DNA of 64,000 nt from Megachile rotundata (taxonomy: Eukaryota > Arthropoda > Insecta > Hymenoptera > Megachilidae). The stretch spans positions 3,961,501 through 4,025,500 of the forward strand of contig NC_134989.1 of assembly GCF_050947335.1 (NCBI RefSeq), given 5' to 3'. The first letter of the stretch is position 1; each line of letters begins with the position of its first letter. The notes under the pieces were generated by a model. It worked only from the letters and a program-made list of their open reading frames with translations, was not told the DNA's origin and did not search any database. A program made the translations under genes and the position numbers. This document shows positions 33,941 through 45,924 of the stretch, one piece after another.

Positions 33941-34440
33941 CCTTACCCAACTTCAATCTAATCTACTCCTAACCTAATCCAACCATAACGTAATCTAATG
34001 TGAACTTAATTTAATTCTAATCTATCTAACACGAATCTAATTTATTATTAGCTTAATCTGCGTTTAATCTTACTTAACCTAAACCTAATTGAACACCAAA
34101 TAAATAATGTAAGGTTAGGTTATAACCTCACTTCAACTTTAATTCTAATCTAACCTAACACGAATCTAATTTAATTTCGAACCTTAACTTAGCTTAATTC
34201 TAATTTAATCTGACACGAATCTAATTTAATTCCAACCAAATCTAACTTTAACCCTGATTTAATATAATCAATTCTCACTCTAGTCAAATTTAATCCTAAC
34301 CTGAACTAACCTTAACTTAGTTCTATCCTAGTTTAATCTAACTCTAAACTAATTTAAGTCGAATCATATCTAATGCTGACCTAATACAACCTTAAACAAA
34401 TCTAAGTTTAACGTAATGTAATTAAATTTAATTCAATACA
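33941..34440. repeat. Degenerate CCTAA-type tract, right of the LINE
   Basis: Variants such as CCTAACCTAATC, AATCTAATTTAATT and CTAACACGAATCTAATTTA fill 500 bp. A CTAACACGAATCTAATTTA-like string appears about three times (near 34027, 34157, 34210), giving weak higher-order structure. A short opposite-strand GGTTAGGTTATAACC lies near 34113. Confidence 0.7.
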
Positions 34441-35102
34441 GTAAAGTAACCCAACTATTAGATCCGAATGATAGCACTATATCCATCTTTATCTACGTTA
34501 ATCTAACTGAACAAAAAATGTCATCATTCGAATGAGAAATGGTTGTAAAAAATCATCCATGTGCTACGCACTTTTCTGCACGCAATCATAAGGACTCGAT
34601 AAATAGATGAATCTGAAGAGCATCGGAGCGGCGAGTTCTGAACGACTGTTAATGTAATGTTAGGTTGCTACGAGGAAGAAAAAGAAAGTCTAAACGCATC
34701 AATGCCCGACAATAAAAACGTGCTTTGAGCACGTTCGCGGTTGACGAACATAAAAGCTAGCCATAAACACCCGTTCACAATGAGGGACCTCCTCTATGGC
34801 GTATAATGCCGGTCGATGGTGAACGGTGTGCATCGTACAGTTTATTGGGACGACGTTGGAACAAGCTGTGTGAGAATTGTTCGACGACCAGGACTGCCGT
34901 AAGATCCTCCCGTTTGCGAATCGTTAAGCGGTCGGTGACTTTTTCCTTAAAAAGCGGTTGGAAGAGGCGGTTTACGCCCCTGGATACACGCGATCTCCGT
35001 GCTTCCAGTTTACTGCAATAATGAACGAGTTTGGATTTATGCGTTATGGAGAAATTTTTGGAAACCGATACTTTTCAACCGATAATTTTCGAGTAAAGTG
35101 TT
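34441..35102. other. Unique DNA with a less AT-rich island
   Basis: The island at about 34570-35030 is richer in GC and CpG and holds a 71-codon plus-strand frame (34806-35021) without a recognisable domain. Candidate regulatory or exon DNA; I cannot assign a gene. Confidence 0.35.
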
Positions 35103-35245
35103 AAAGGGTGTGGCTGAATACTATGGTCAAAAATGTCCTTAAGCTAAATGAAACATCCAATATGCTATTCGATGGCAAGAAAAAAACATTTCACAGCAAG
35201 TTCCATCACCTTATTTCATCCGAGAAGGGGGTGCAAAATGGAAAA
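35103..35245 (+). mobile_element. Diverged end related to the 60.5-kb palindromic element
   Basis: From AAAGGGTGTGGCTGAATACT the sequence follows the terminal ~140 bp of the element at 60532. Aligned landmarks are GGTCAAA(A)ATGT, AAAAAACAT(T/C)TCACA, CAAGTT and TCATCCG followed by a G-rich run. Identity looks roughly 65-75% by eye. No inverted partner is visible nearby, so this is a solo or decayed end of the same family. Confidence 0.6.
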
Positions 35246-36555
35246 ATCTTGTTCGGGTAGACTTTAAGTACATTTTTCTTTGTAAGATTTTCACAGTGCG
35301 CTATTATGAGTTATATGCATCGCGAATGGTAAATTATGGGATATTTTATTATTAATTATTTTATTTCGCTGTTTCGGTGTACGAGAGCATATAAAGTGAC
35401 ACGCTGTATTGTATTATTGCTTTAATATTTAATTGTATCGCTAGTATTTCACTCATTTTTCTGTACAATTATACTACTGTATTATTTGGTTGTTTTAATA
35501 TTGTATTACTTTATGATTTTACTATACTACACTACTACACTACTGTTTCACTTTATTTTTATGCTCTTATCTCACTAATCTGCTATATTATTGTTTTACT
35601 ATTTTGCTGTGCTACTGTATTACTATTTCACTACATTGCTATACCATCTTATCGAACTACTATACTACTATCTTACTATACCACTATGCTACAATCTCAT
35701 CGTGCTAATGTACTACCGTTTCCAATTTAGAATGCATTGTTTCAGACACTGCACAAATTGTATAGCACAAGACTTATGGAATTGCAATTTTTGTTTTGGG
35801 TCGTATAGATCCACTAAAACAATGGAGTTATGCTCTTTCAATTTATGTACTGTACAATTTGTATTTTGCTCTTGAGAAAAAAGCGCTGAAGCAATTAGAG
35901 ACATTAAGTTTCAGTAGCTTCGAATATAATATAATTTTCTTACTGACATTTTGAGAGGAGCAACAAATTTCATAGAAAATAGTAGCAATCTTATATCATT
36001 TAAACCGTGTAATTTAATATACCTTGCGACGAGATAAAGTTTAACGTTTTCACTTTATTACGGTAGGTGTTTTTAGACGGAGTTTCCTCTGTTTGGTAGA
36101 AATTTTAATGCAAGCTTGAAATGTTAAAGTAACAAGTACATATAATTTAAACCAACTAGCTTGATGTACTTCTGTAATGGAATGAAAATTTCCATAGAAA
36201 TTCATCTGTATAGAGAACTTTTAACAGAACAAAGTTGAAATTTTAATATGGACAATACACATTATTTAATCTTAATTACTTTTGTAGTATAATTAAAATA
36301 TCTTTGTTTCATTATATCAGGCGTATTTTATAGTAATATAATTTGTTCAATGTTTTAATAAAGCGAGGTATAAATATTGGATAGCTAAGAGAATTTGCCG
36401 TTTCAATTAAGATAAAAGATAAAATTAGTCTTAAAAATTTATAATAAAATTTATCTTAAAATGAAGATAAAAGATTATGATGCATAAGGTGGGTTAAAAA
36501 GTAGTTTGGAACTTACTCAATAATAATTTAGTACTTTTCGTCACTTAATAATTTG
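35246..36555. other. AT-rich DNA; degenerate ACTACTATACT tract inside
   Basis: At about 35440-35720 loose units such as ACTACTATACT, CTACACTACTA and CTGTATTACT repeat without fixed period. The rest is AT-rich unique sequence without a gene. A 94-codon frame at 35591-35875 is partly repeat-derived. Confidence 0.5.
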
Positions 36556-36559
36556 CAAA

Positions 36560-37020
36560 TTTACATCTGTAAATACAGGATTTGAATATTTCGAAATTTG
36601 AGGATTTGAAAATTTTGATATTTGTATATTGAGGAATTTGGACATCTGGAAATTTAGGGATTCAGAAAGTTATGAATATGTAAATTTAAGAGTTTGAAAA
36701 TTGAGAAATTCGTGGATTTTAAGATCTGAAGATTTCAGAGTTTTGAAATATGAGAATTTGGGGATTTTGAGATCTAGGGATTTTTAAATTTTAAAATCTG
36801 AGAATTTAGAGACTTGGAAGTTTGGATTGTGAAAGGAAAAATTTAAAAAATGTGGATGTGTACAAATTTGAAAATCTTAGCGTTTGAAGTGGTATAGTTT
36901 GGAAATGTAGTGATTTAAAAATTCCTTTGAGAATTTGAATATATAAGAATTTAAGAAATACCAACATTGAAAAATTTGAAGGTTTAAAAATTAAAAAATT
37001 GTACAATTTAAAAGTATTCA
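36560..37020. repeat. Degenerate GGAATTTGAAAAT low-complexity tract
   Basis: Loose 8-12-bp units with G on the plus strand, such as GAGGATTTGAAAAT and GAATTTGGGGATTT. Same class as the tracts at 11690 and 14400. Confidence 0.7.
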
Positions 37021-37769
37021 AATATCTTATTTGTTATTACTTAATGTAAACCTATGTCCCATTGTACATACTACATACATCTTGATGCACCTCACAATGA
37101 AAACGAAATTTCTCGTTTTCATTAGTTCATTAACCAGAATTTCCAACAGCAATTTCATTTGGTTCAGTGCATTTTTAATATAACTAAGTTAGAATGTTGA
37201 TACAACAATCGTGGTCTTTTATCAAAGAAGATGAGTTGTTACGCTTCAATACCTCTCATTTATGGCACAAAGCTTAATTGAGGAGGATGCTGGAAATGGA
37301 CCAAAGACAAAGATCAAGAGAGAAAACCGAGAATCTAGGCAGGCAATTACTAAGCTAGTCAGGTCAGACCAGATCCTTTGTTTTACGACGTCGACGGCTT
37401 TCCTCTCTCTTTCTCTTCCCATTTTCTCGGTGACCTACAAAATTCCAGCTTGTTTCCTCTCACGTTCACGGACTTGTTCTTGAATTTGGACCTCCTTTTA
37501 CCTGCCACTAACCAAACATCAGGGTCCAGACATTAGATACTTTTCCCGCTCTTTTTGTGGTCGCTGAAATGTCTGTGATGTCGTATGTCCGACATGTTTG
37601 CAAACGTTAACGTCATTTCCTATAATGTGATGAAAGTATATATGTACTTTCCGTGTGAAATGACTCCATACTTTCCTTGATTTCCTATTATACGTCACTG
37701 TAATTTTACGAGTTTTATATTATGTGTTCGTAACTGTAATACACCATATGATACGCAATGAACAACATT
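37021..37769. other. Unique DNA without a recognisable gene
   Basis: A 73-codon frame at 37262-37483 lies in slightly less AT-rich sequence but has no domain. I see nothing else. Confidence 0.4.
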
Positions 37770-38700
37770 GAAATTGTATTATTGTTAACATTGTTAAAAG
37801 CTATAAGAAAAAAGATCGAATCGAATGTAAATAGCAAGAAATTCGAATTCTCAATAGAAGAGTAAGAACAAAATTAATGCGAAGAGTTAAAAAACCTGCA
37901 TTGTAGTGCTGTGCAATTAGCTTCAGATGTTTATCGTGAAAATAGAAAGAAAAGCAGTGCTGAGTCATTGCGTAGAATAATGAGAAATAATGGGTACAAT
38001 GATCGAATCACGAAAATAAAACCGTATATTAACACTATTGATTTTCCCCAGATGATTTGTTGAAAGGTCTCAAGATTGGTGGAAGTATGCTATTTTTGCT
38101 CACGAGGGTAAATATTGTGCTTTTGATACGGATAGGAAAAGCATAGTGTGGCAAAGAGTAAATAAATTTGTAAAGATAAAAAATCTGAAATCTACTTTAA
38201 GACACAGAGATGGTACTGTATGGGGGTGCATTTTCAGTGCAGGCTTTTCTGAATTGGTGTTCCCTGATGATATTTTAGATAAGAATTGATATATGCAAAG
38301 TATTTTCAAATTTTATACGGATAATGATCCAAAACACACAGCTCGAATAGTACAGGATTTATTATATTATTGTCCAAAAATTTTACATCACCTCCACAAT
38401 TCCCAGACTTGAATCCAATAAAAAATTTATGGGGTGAACTGGATTAAAGAACTAGAAAAACACTAACAAATTCAAAAGTTAAATTACAAACTGGACTCAA
38501 AGAGAAGGGGCTTTCTGTTTCTTTAGAATATTTGAAAAAAATTATTTTCAATTTGCCCAAACGGTTACACAAGTAAAACGTATATTTTGTCTAAAATATG
38601 ATTCTTTCTTTATATTAAAATAAGTAATATTGAAAAGATATTCCCGTACATATTACACACTCATCATGTTTGTACAGCACAATTTTCAGTCAAAGTTAGG
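37770..38700 (+). mobile_element. Tc1-like transposon relic, copy 1
   Basis: This block carries a decayed Tc1-like transposase (37803-38577) and matches the second copy at 58890-59830 over most of its length. I could not place terminal inverted repeats or a TA duplication with confidence, so the borders are approximate. Confidence 0.75.
37803..38577 (+). pseudogene. Tc1-like transposase pseudogene, copy 1
   Basis: Tc1 transposases cut and paste the element through a DDE catalytic triad. Pieces in order are KKIESN-like and KLMRRVKKPAL, VYRENRKKSSAESLRRIMRN, then after a frameshift near 38063 SQDWWKYAIFAHEGKYCAF and RKSIVWQRVNK, WGCIFSAGFSELVF, YTDNDPKHTARIVQ, a decayed FPDLNPIKNLWGELD and LPKRLHK. 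The DNDPKHTA block holds the second catalytic aspartate and the NLWGELD block the third acidic residue. The first aspartate, expected where the protein reads AHEGK, appears to be H. An in-frame TGA lies at 38287-38289. The N-terminal DNA-binding start is missing here. Both lesions recur in the second copy. Confidence 0.85.
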
Positions 38701-39529
38701 AAAATAAGATGTGGCGTCATATACATCTATAATACAGTATAGTACAATATAATACAACGGGTAATTGTAAAATTATTGTAACTGTGCAATGTGAAAGTAT
38801 TTCGAATCCCGAAGAAGTATAAATTCTATTAGAATTACCTTAAGCACCAAAAAAATGTTTTACTTACAAAGAGAATGCTTGAAGAAAGGCTGTAAGCTAA
38901 GAAATCACTTAATATCAGTAGGTAAACGTTCCATAAATCAACCGGAGGAAAGGAGATCAAAGGTATGATTTACTAATACTTGGACTAGAGAGAAACTTGC
39001 GAAGATTAGCTAGGCTCTAGATATTTCGCGTAGAACATAGTATATGTATATGTACATAAGTTCGACTAGAGTACGATAGTATATACTCAGGGACGTATAT
39101 AGCGAAGGCTCAGTTCTTGCTATAAAGAGGGAAGGAATATCGTGCCGGTACGGGCATTAATTCTGGATAGAGGCCAGAAGTTCGGTAAAAGCTGCTGGGA
39201 ACCTGGTACACGGCCAACCACCGGCCGATTAATTAAATTTTACGATTTAACCGGCAATCCGCGCTTCCTGCTATCGTGTGAAAAGAACGCGGCCAAATAA
39301 ATTGGATGCTATGCAGGGCTCCGTCTAAACAGGACATTTCGAAATGCGTATTCGCAAGGTTTATTATTCAATTATATTTTCTGTTTCGTCCGTTTCAGGA
39401 TCATACACGTCGATGTTACAGTTTTCAAATTTGTTTGGTTCTCAAGTTGATACATATTCCTATTTACAGATCTCCAATAGCTTTGGAAATTTACAAATTC
39501 TTGAATCAAGTTTTCTAATTTTGCCTAAA
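38701..39529. other. Unique DNA with a GC-richer island
   Basis: An island at about 39100-39300, with GGCCAACCACCGGCCG near 39210 as a small inverted repeat, is clearly less AT-rich than its flanks and contains no long frame. It is a candidate conserved non-coding element. Frames at 39306-39568 have no domain. Confidence 0.35.
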
Positions 39530-40090
39530 TTTTCAAGTTTCTATAGTCGTAAATTTTCATTTTTGTAGGTACGAATTTCCAAGTTTCCAAATTTCCAAAT
39601 TATTAAATTTAAAAATTTCCAAATTACTAAATTACCAAATTTCCGAATTTCTAAATTTCCAAGTTTCCAAGTTTCCAAATTTCTAAATCATTAAATCTCC
39701 AAATTACTAAATTTAAAAATTTCCAAATTACCAAATTACCAAATTTCCAAATTTCTAAATTTCCAAATTTTAAAATTCCAAAATTTTAAATCCTTAAATT
39801 TCCATATTTTAACGTTTTCAAATTTTTAGATAAACAAAATTTCAAATACCTAAGTTAAAAAATTAATAGATTGTTAAATCTCCAAATTACTAATTTCCAA
39901 CCTTTCAAATTCTTAGGTTTCTAGGTTTTAAATTTCCAAGTTCTCATATTTGCAAGTGAAATAAATTTCCAAGTTTTAATATTGTAATTTAATAACTTTT
40001 CAAATTTGAGGTTTCTCGAATTCCGAAATTTCTACACTTAATAAGTCTCCTAATTCCAAACTTCTGAAATTTCATTGTTCTTAGATATGC
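39530..40090. repeat. AAATTTCC-type low-complexity tract
   Basis: One of the cleanest tracts: serial AAATTTCC, AAATTACTAAATT and AAGTTTCC units of 8-14 bp, with C on the plus strand. Non-coding. Confidence 0.8.
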
Positions 40091-41390
40091 AAAGCAATGA
40101 TTTCTTCATTGAAAATAAAGTGCAACAATAAATATGCAGGAGAAGAAAGATAAAATTTATCCCCTTGCCTTGCAATATCATCTCTCAATCTTACTCGAAT
40201 TTTTAATACACTTTTTGGAGTTTAATTTCAATTATAATTTGGATAGTCAAAGATTGTTGAATACAAAATTGACATAACATTTCCATTCTCTCTGTTTCAA
40301 TATTGTAGCTGTGATTAGTTAGTTTTGACTTACGCATCTGACAAATAAGTCATAAGGTGAGAGGTCATATTATTATTCATCTCGACAAAGACAACGTTTA
40401 TTTTGATAAAAGGATCTTAATAATTTGCGAAATGTAAAATAAGAGATCTGAATTTTGATATGTTCCGTAAACCTAGAGTTAAGATATTAAATGATAATGT
40501 CTGTCGAGCAAATTGTTACATTTTCTTCAGTGAATCAGTAGAGCCAGCGTACTCGGATGTCTTCGATGTTGCAAGATACTTACAAATGATCTCGGGTTAC
40601 GCCAGTGAAATGTAAATTACGACGTAGAAACAGTACGATTCACTCGTGAATATTAAGTATCAATGATCAGCCGAGTATAATCGAGCGTCGAACGCCAAGA
40701 TCATGCTTAACAGTTTCCGGGAAAGTGAAGCTGCATATAAATCAATCTCCTTCTTCCGATATTTTCTTGGATACCGTAAATTCGCATGAATTTCTCGGTT
40801 CAGATCGTCCCATTGTACTGCGAGCTTTTAGCAGTGCCGGATTAAGATCTTTAATGGCTCTTAACAGTTCAAATATTTTCAGTGGCCTTTGTAGGTAACT
40901 CCAGTGTCCTAATCTAACCTAACCTAATAGTTCAGATATTTTTAGAGGCCTTTGTAGGAAGCTTCATTGTATATTTTCAAATATGAAGGATTTAAGTATT
41001 TTGGAAAGCGTATAACTGAATTTAGAGAATCGGATTTAGGGACTTGGATGTTTGATGATTTAGGGATTTGGATGTTTGTTAATTTGGAGATTTGGGAATT
41101 GTGGAGGCTTGGACAGTTTGGAGATTTTCATATTTGAAAATAGAGAAATTGAAGAAATTTGACAATCTTTAAATTTAAAACACCGCGAATTAAAAAATGC
41201 CGTCATTTCTATGTGATTTACGGTATGATTTGTAGTATGAAACTTAAAGTCTTTCTACAGAGTGTTTTATTGCTCAGAAATAATCAAATGTAGTTGGATG
41301 TTTTTAAGTTCTTTCCTATTTATCCGTATTTAGAACAGAATGTATAAATTATATGTTCTGCACCGATGACGCTACTTCAATAGTTGCTTT
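40091..41390. other. Unique AT-rich DNA with a small direct duplication
   Basis: A 47-bp block around AGTTCAAATATTTTCAGTGG and CCTTTGTAGG (about 40866-40912) is repeated with changes at about 40929-40975, separated by a scrap of CTAACCTAACCTAA. A short GGATTTGGATGTTT tract lies at about 40980-41190. No gene is visible. Confidence 0.45.
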
Positions 41391-41394
41391 TTAA

Positions 41395-41707
41395 CCAGTT
41401 AAGTGTGTTTGACGACTATATCTGTCATGAAGATGTGGCAGAATTTTGTGTCATGACGACTATATCCGTCATGCGTAAAATTTTGTCACAATTTGATATT
41501 TAAATTGTAATTTTGGCGAAAACTAAATTATATTCGTAAATTGTAATATGTTTAAAATGTTTAGAGGTCAATACAAAATGAAATAAATAAATAAAAAGTG
41601 TAAATGATTTGAGATGGGTCATAAATTCTTGAGAGCTAACTCATCATCGCTTGATAATCGCGACACACTGGTGCGAGGTTTGCAAAAAGATCGCCACAGT
41701 TAACTGG
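41395..41707. mobile_element. piggyBac-like MITE, 313 bp
   Basis: TTAA flanks the element at 41391-41394 and 41708-41711. Its ends are CCAGTTAAGTGTG on the left and, inverted, CCAGTTAACTGTG on the right (12 of 13 match). Two subterminal direct repeats, GACGACTATATCTGTCATG near 41410 and GACGACTATATCCGTCATG near 41457, are themselves partly palindromic. It contains no coding sequence. TTAA flanks and ends beginning CC fit a non-autonomous piggyBac-type element. Confidence 0.7.
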
Positions 41708-41879
41708 TTAAACGTTGGTTCAAAGGTGCAATGTTTGTAAGGGAGCGTCCACATTATGCCACTGGCGCCAGAAGCCTTGTCAGTGCATGGTTGAATTTTT
41801 GCGTTTCTTGTATTGTTAAGTATCAGGTATATCGCTAGAAAACGAAGGCAAAAAAGGAAAGTAACCATTTTCTTTTAAG

Positions 41880-42280
41880 GATTTTTGAAAATTTCAGAAT
41901 TTGGAGGTAAGGAAGTCTAGGATTTGGGGACTTCGGAAGGTGGCAATCCAGCGATGTGTGAATTTAGCGATTTGGAATCTAGGCATTTGAGAATTTTGAA
42001 ATTTTTAGGATTTTGGAATTTGGGAATCTAGAAGTTTGTGGACATAGGGATTTGGGAATGTAAGGATTCGGAAATGTAGGCATTTGAGAATGTAGGGATT
42101 TGGGAATATAGAGAATTATCGATATAGGGATTCGGGAATATAACAATTTGGAAATGTAGGTATTTAGGGATATAGGGATTTGGAGATGTAGAGAGTTGGC
42201 AATATAGCTAATGTGGGAATGTAAGGATCTGGAGATGCAAGGATTTGGGAATTTAAGAATGTGGTCATGTAGGTATTTGA
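41880..42280. repeat. Degenerate GGGATTTGGGAATGTA repeat
   Basis: About 25 loose units of 14-16 bp alternate GGGATTTGG, GAATGTAGG and AATATAGGGATT. More G-rich and more periodic than the other low-complexity tracts. Confidence 0.7.
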
Positions 42281-42574
42281 AAATTTTGCAAAGAAAATGT
42301 TTTTTTTCCCTTTTTTTACTTCTTTCAACGATACAAGATACATTTATTGTAAAATATAGCTGCTGGCATAATGTAAACGTTTTACAATATTAAATATATT
42401 TGTAGTTATGTCCTAAATCTGATTACTTACATTTGTTGTGATTGCACTTTCTTCTAAGAAATTGCTGAAAAAACAGTAGATGTATAAAACAAATGTTTTA
42501 TTCTATATATATGAGCTCTTCATAATGAAAGTGTAGCATATTCATCTCTTAAGAAAATTGTACCTGCCGCATTA
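42281..42574. other. AT-rich DNA, nothing recognised
   Basis: Short unique spacer between a low-complexity tract and a MITE. Confidence 0.5.
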
Positions 42575-42578
42575 TTAA

Positions 42579-42733
42579 CCCTTTCGCGCCCAGCGCCACA
42601 TATATGCGGCATCCACTCGACGACCTGTGGGTACGGGCGCCGCATATACGCGGCATCCACGCCATGACTTTTGGGTACGAGCGTTCTGTTCAGTGACGGT
42701 ACTTCGGCGGACGGACCTGCCGTAGCGAAAAGG
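42579..42733. mobile_element. piggyBac-like MITE, about 155 bp
   Basis: TTAA at 42575-42578 precedes CCCTTTCGCGCC; the right end reads GCGAAAAGG followed by TTAG, an imperfect TTAA. Inside are two direct repeats, GCGCCACATATATGCGGCATC near 42591 (split GCGCCACATATATG and CGGCATCCAC) and GCGCCGCATATACGCGGCATC near 42639 (split GCGCCGCATATACG and CGGCATCCAC). It has no coding capacity. The CATATA-centred subterminal repeats parallel those in the piggyBac-like element at 22082. Confidence 0.55.
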
Positions 42734-43279
42734 TTAGAATGGGGGGAATATAGATTCTTAAAAACTATACTAAATCAAGTTTTAGTAAGAAATGAAGTTA
42801 CTTCATTTTCATTATAAACGGTTTATATAATAAAGTTCAGTTCTACAATTTCGTCGCTACACGTAGAATCATTCCTTTTCGAGTTGTATTACGAATTCTG
42901 CCACGTTCTGCGTAAGATAGAGATTTATTTTTGGGACCTAGCTTATTCTCTCATATGTAGAAGATGTACCGGGTATTTCACAAGAACCAATTTTACAAGA
43001 CATCTACAATGGATCTAACAGAGATTTACAAGATGATTTGTGACAGTTACAGATAGTAATATCTATCATTTTGAAAAATACCAAATATCATACTATAGCT
43101 TGTAATTATCTACTGGACTGTTATAATTAAACTGTGTTATATTAGACTGTGTTCATAATTATCGAGCATGGCTTAATAATGTCTGTGTATATTTTAAAGA
43201 AGTTTTTGTGCAAATGGCTGCAAATAATCACTATATTCTTGGTGAGCAGAAATAATGACCACTAGTGGAACTGGTAAAT
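42734..43279. other. AT-rich DNA, nothing recognised
   Basis: Unique sequence with no gene, RNA or element that I can support. Confidence 0.5.
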
Positions 43280-43720
43280 GTACGAAATTTGAAAACTTAA
43301 AAAATTAAAATTTTCAAATTTTTTAATTTACAGATTTTTAAATATAATTATTCGAAATTTTGCAAATTTCATCTCACCGAAAAATGGCGGTTTGCAAATT
43401 TAAGGATATTATTTATACAGTATCCCTAAATTTGCAAACCGTACATAATAATTTCATAGTTTGTGTATTTGAATATTGGAATTTGATAATTTGCGGATTT
43501 GAACATTTAGAGGTATTGGAATTTGATAATTTGCGGATTTAAAAGCTTTAAAGTATGGAAGTTGAAGGATTTGAAAATTTGAAAATTTGAAAATTTAAGC
43601 GTTTATAAATTCTAAGATGTTGTGATATGTAGATTTCGATATTTGGGGAATTTAAGGATATGCGCGTTTAGGAACTTAGGGTTAGAGAAATTAAAAATTT
43701 TTGAGTATTGAAATTTTCTT
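43280..43720. repeat. Degenerate GAATTTGATAATTTGCGG tract
   Basis: Loose units similar to those at 36560. A short exact repeat, GGAATTTGATAATTTGCGGA, occurs at about 43479 and 43519. It includes the hairpin at 43388-43441. Confidence 0.65.
43388..43441. other. Hairpin with a 21-bp stem (one mismatch)
   Basis: The arm at 43388-43408 (CGGTTTGCAAATTTAAGGAT plus A) is the complement of 43421-43441 except at one position (A versus G in the AGGATA block). The loop is 12 nt. Flanking sequence does not extend the pairing. It could be a tiny MITE, a miRNA-like hairpin or a recent inverted duplication. Confidence 0.6.
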
Positions 43721-44785
43721 GCGGAAAATTTAATTCTGAGTAATCTTTATGTTACATCTTTCTTTATAATATCAATAATTAAAGAAAAAATATAAAAAGT
43801 GAATTTTTTAAATTTATTTTGCGAAATGACCTTCCCGACCTTCCTTGTGTTAAAGACTTTACAGTTGCATGTCAGCACGTCATTACTAATACCACCAAAA
43901 TTCTTTTCGGCATGAAGATTCAGGGAAATTATCCTAACTTCCCGATTAGTATAGTACACATGATTACACTATCACTGTCCTAAGTCAGGCAGTGAATTCT
44001 CATCTCGACCGAAAACTCCTTGGTGAACGTGTCCTTTAGCTACACGGCAATATATCATAATATGTACACTGTTGTGAAACAGACGGTATGTACAAGTAGG
44101 AAGATACAACGTTTGCGCGTTTCCTCTGCAGACGATCCGCTTTACCGAAGTCAGAGGGATCGGTAACCTCGGTCGAGCGCACCAGAGAGATTAAATTATT
44201 TATACCGGCCACTTTGGCGCGCCGCCTCGTTTCAAACCTCGCTCCGATATTCGATTATTATCGATTACGTGCTATTAGCCGGTACTCGTTTCGACGTGTT
44301 TGCGTCGCGGTAGGCTTGTAAAGTTAGAACCACTTTCTCCTTTGCTTTTTCTTGCACAGCGACCGCTCCATTTCTTCCTTTCGTTCTTCTCTTTGCGCCC
44401 GATAACGCAAAGGCGGAATTATGATCGCGCTTCTTTATTTTCATTTCACTTTCGCGCTCTTTAATGTTCTCCTACACATCCTGTATGTATGCAACGAATT
44501 ACATTGCAAGATTTTGTAATCCACATGTAACATTTGCTTGGAATTGGATAGAGAATCATTTTTAATGAAACGAAAGATAAAGTGCTCTCAGTTATCGTTA
44601 ATCAATTTTACACGTTTATCTACACTTTGTTTATGATAAGAGATGATTTTAATCGATTTTAACACTCAATACAATTTGTGTTGTTTCTGTTTGGTTATGA
44701 GCTGAAATTTCATTTTTAAATTTTTATACTTGTTTTATGTCTTGAGAATCAATTTTTATTTATTAAGTTTTGGTTATAATTTTAT
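43721..44785. other. Unique DNA with a GC-rich island
   Basis: The island at about 44080-44420 is CpG-rich and non-repetitive, with GGCGCGCCGCC near 44216. No long open frame or splice pattern is evident. Candidate promoter, untranslated exon or conserved element. Confidence 0.35.
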
Positions 44786-45075
44786 CAAGGAAGGAAATTT
44801 TATAAAGGAAGGGCATTTTTATTAAAATTGTATAGTAAAATAGTAATTTTATTAAAATTTAATTCAAATTTTAGGAGGGAAGGAAATTTTAATTAAAATT
44901 TAGTCGTAAAAAACTAATTTCATTACAATGTAGTTAAAATTTCAGGAGGGAAGGAAATTTACATTAAAATTTAAGTATAGAAATTTGATTTCATTAAAAT
45001 GTTGATTTATTTTGGAAATAATAAAATAAACTCTTACAATATTATTAAGTTTTAATTAATGTTTAATGTAGGAAA
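44786..45075. repeat. 72-87-bp tandem repeat, about three to four units
   Basis: Anchors AAGGAAGGAAATTTT (44788), AGGAGGGAAGGAAATTTT (44873), AGGAGGGAAGGAAATTT (44945) and GGAAAGAAATTT (near 45069) are each followed by ATTAAAATTTA-type sequence. AT-rich and non-coding. Confidence 0.65.
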
Positions 45076-45924
45076 GAAATTTAAGTGTATATGTATAAAT
45101 TTAAATGTGGCATTAATATTTATAAACGTAATTTAAATATTCTTCATAAACATAAATCTCTATGTTCTTTTTAATCGATTACGAGATTAATAATTACAAA
45201 TTTCAAATATATAATCAATGAAGCTGTAAATTCGTGATAATTTACAAATTAATCACGTAATTAGACTATGCATATAATTTTAAAATGCACAAAAGTTAAA
45301 TAGTTCGGAGAACACGTTGCGTATTCTGAGTAAAAATTTAATACTCAGTAGAATTCAAAATATAGCCGAATATTTTTGTAGCGGTTGAAAAACAGCTGAT
45401 TCGAGTTCAACGAAATACATGTCAGTCATTGCAGTTTCAAATACGCGTCCAGTGTGTCGTGAAGCCATTAGCAAATTATTTTCTGTACGGAAATTGGTCG
45501 ATGATCACGTATATACGATTTCGGAGCACAGAGCGTTAATTTGTTAAATTCCATTTCGTTGAAGAGTGCATTGGCTGTAACGAGTGCTTTTCACGATACG
45601 TTTGTGAATAACGAAATTCAGTCTCCCGAAATGAAATTATTGAACTGAGGTACCGATAATTGAAGAGTTAAACGATGTAAATACCGAAAAAAATCTAAAA
45701 AGCCGCTCTTTTGACAAAGAAAAAAGAAAAATAGAGAAGACGCTATAATTACGGAAATTTATAATTTTGTATAGACTGATAGATTACATAGTCACGATAT
45801 GATATACTAACATGTAAATTGTCACGTGATATATGAACATGTTTAGGACTTGTATGAAATAAATCATAGTGCAGTGTACTATGGGTAAGTTCACCATGTA
45901 TTATATGGTCAAACGTACGATTTT
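45076..45924. other. AT-rich DNA, nothing recognised
   Basis: Unique AT-rich sequence; a slightly less AT-rich patch at 45370-45620 has no coding signature. Confidence 0.45.
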
